From contig NZ_AP018448.1 in the NCBI RefSeq assembly GCF_030294945.1, positions 248,001 to 312,000 on the forward strand: DNA of 64,000 nucleotides. Reading direction: 5' to 3'. The DNA comes from Streptomyces graminofaciens. GTDB taxonomy: Bacteria; Actinomycetota; Actinomycetes; Streptomycetales; Streptomycetaceae. Both the position numbers and the translations under genes were made by a program. The notes under the pieces are model-generated. The model did no database searches and was not told the origin of the DNA. It saw only the letters and a list, made by a program, of their open reading frames with translations. Below are positions 62,662-64,000 of this stretch, piece after piece (within the stretch, counting starts at the first letter, position 1; each line of letters starts with the position of its first letter).

Positions 62662-63812
62662 ATGTCCCCCCGGGTATACAGCCGGTCCCGCAAACTGCCC
62701 TTCGTCGTGTGGGTGCCGGCTGTCGGCACGTTCCTCACGGGCAGCACCGAGTTCGTCGTGGCCGGTCTGCTGCCCGAGGTCGCTGACGATCTGAGCGTCA
62801 ACGTGCCCCCAGCCGGCCTGCTGATCACAGCGTTCGCCGCAGGCATGATCGCCGGTCCTCCGGTGATGGCGATCGCGACGCTGCGCCTGCCGCGGCGCTC
62901 CACGCTGGTTCTCGCACTCGTCGTTTCGCCCTCGGCCATGTAATCGCCGCGCTGAGCTCGAACTTCGCCATCGTGCTCGTTTCCCGCGTGGTGACCGCTC
63001 TGGCCACGGGCGCCTTCTGGTGTGTGGCCACGGTCGTGGCGGCCACCGCGGCAGGGCCGACGGCGACGTCACGCGCCCTGGGCCTGCTGATGGGGGGTCT
63101 AACGGTGGCGAACGTCGTCGGGGTCCCCCTGGGTTCGTGGCTGGGGCAGGTGTCGGACTGGCGTGGGCCGTTCTGGGTGCTGGCCGTGTTGTCGGCCTGT
63201 GCCGCGGCAGTCATCGGCCGGTTCGTCCCTCCCGAGCCGCGACGGCAACCACCTTCCGTCCGGGCCGAGTTCGCCGCGCTGCGGCAGCGGCGGGTCTGGC
63301 TGGTGCTCGGCTTCATCGCCCTGCTCATGGGCGGTGTCCTGGCGACCTACAGCTACATCTCACCCTTGCTCACCGAGCGCGCCGGCGTCCCTGCCGGAGC
63401 CGTCCCCCTGGTCCTGGCCGTCTACGGGAAGAGCGCCGTACTGGGCACCGCAGTCGGCGCGCGCGTGGGCGACGACCGGCCCCTGGCCACGATGATCGCC
63501 TCGGCCGCCACGACCACGCTGATCCTTTGTCTACTGGTGTTCTTCTCCACCAGCCCCGCGGTGACCGTGACCCTCCTGGGAATCACCGGCTTCGCGGCGA
63601 CCCCGGTGCTCGGCGCGCTCGTCGTGCGCTTCGCCGGTTCCGCGCCCACCCTCGCCTCCGCACTGAGCAGCGCGTCGTCCAACATAGGCGTCACCATCGG
63701 CTCCTGGGCGGCAGGCATAGCCCTGGCCTCGTCCCTGCAGGAGGCCGGCCCTCCCCTGGTCGGCACGGTGGCGGCCGCACTGACCGCCGTACCGCTGACC
63801 GCGCTGGAGTGA
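62662..63812 (+). pseudogene. MFS (DHA1) efflux transporter, frameshifted
   Basis: From the ATG at 62662 the first three helices are intact (LPFVVWVPAVGTFLTGSTEF VVAGLLPEVADDL ... LLITAFAAGMIAGPPVMAIA). One base is missing near 62930: the first frame ends at a TAA near 62941, while FALGHVIAALSSNFAIVLVS continues in the next frame and runs to 63812 without further damage. This is a DHA1-type transporter of drugs or sugars. A single-base error would restore it, so a sequencing mistake should be excluded. It is a paralogue of the relic at 60570-61512. Confidence 0.8.
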
Positions 63813-64000
63813 CGTAACACACCAGGAATCAGCCTTTATGAGGATGTGCTTACTGAAGCCAGGAGTCAGGCCTGCGGCAGCAATAGGCCCCGCTTCCACC
63901 CGATGCCTGATCCCCGCCTTCTGGTTCAGTCCTGAGCAAGAGTCGCGCGGGCATCGCCCGCGGAGCGCCGTACTGCGGTGTCGGTCAGTTTCTTGACCCT

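Overview
The window is high-GC actinobacterial DNA, most likely Streptomyces. The codon use, the SpoIIE-type phosphatase, the SARP and MmyB-type regulators, the DUF4235/DUF3618/holin-like trio and the Streptomyces-type transposases all fit this. It reads as an accessory region (chromosome arm, large plasmid or integrated element): insertion sequences are nested in each other, many genes are broken by single-base frameshifts, and a piece of a MobF relaxase is present.

Layout. 1-606: end of a SpoIIE phosphatase. 943-6938: an ISAzo13-type element with perfect 22-bp ends and a GCC target repeat. It is interrupted inside one end by an IS4 element (2725-4491) and by a second mobile unit (4492-6916) that carries a pentapeptide-repeat membrane protein beside an IS5-type transposase. 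7455-15372: a DUF4235 gene cut in two by a 7.7-kb composite element. That element has two same-orientation IS5 copies (7655-9298 intact, 13830-15316 decayed) around a secreted peptide gene, an AfsR/SARP-type regulator and an IS110 relic. 15375-16255: the DUF3618 and holin-like partners of the split gene. 16.4-34 kb: mostly decayed genes (PAP2 phosphatase, BrkB, lipoprotein, HEAT-repeat protein, carboxylase subunit, HAD phosphatase) mixed with intact ones (SDR, MmyB-type regulator, LRV-repeat protein). It also holds an IS1380 composite (24242-26691) that carries a GNAT acetyltransferase between CTAA repeats.

32.5-49.5 kb is an intact catabolic island. It contains a TetR regulator with a cupin and an MFS transporter; an FAD/Fe-S D-2-hydroxyacid dehydrogenase; an operon of Baeyer-Villiger monooxygenase, aldehyde dehydrogenase and fumarylacetoacetase-like hydrolase; a LysR regulator; an NAD-dependent D-2-hydroxyacid dehydrogenase; an APC permease; and an operon of ferredoxin/flavodoxin reductase, flavodoxin and cytochrome P450. 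Four related palindromes (core ACTAAC..GTTAGT) sit upstream of four of these transcription units, which suggests one TetR regulon. The P450 uses a flavodoxin rather than a ferredoxin neighbour and lacks the usual I-helix acid-alcohol pair. Together with the Baeyer-Villiger enzyme this resembles the 1,8-cineole (P450cin) pathway, so a cyclic terpenoid or alicyclic substrate is my inference.

49.5-54.7 kb is a junction zone of truncated genes (aldo/keto reductase, TetR, CoA-transferase, MobF relaxase, ISAs1). 54.8-63.8 kb holds an FG-GAP lipoprotein, a LodA/LodB pair (cysteine tryptophylquinone oxidase and its flavoprotein maturase), an atypical SDR, and two related, frameshifted MFS efflux genes.
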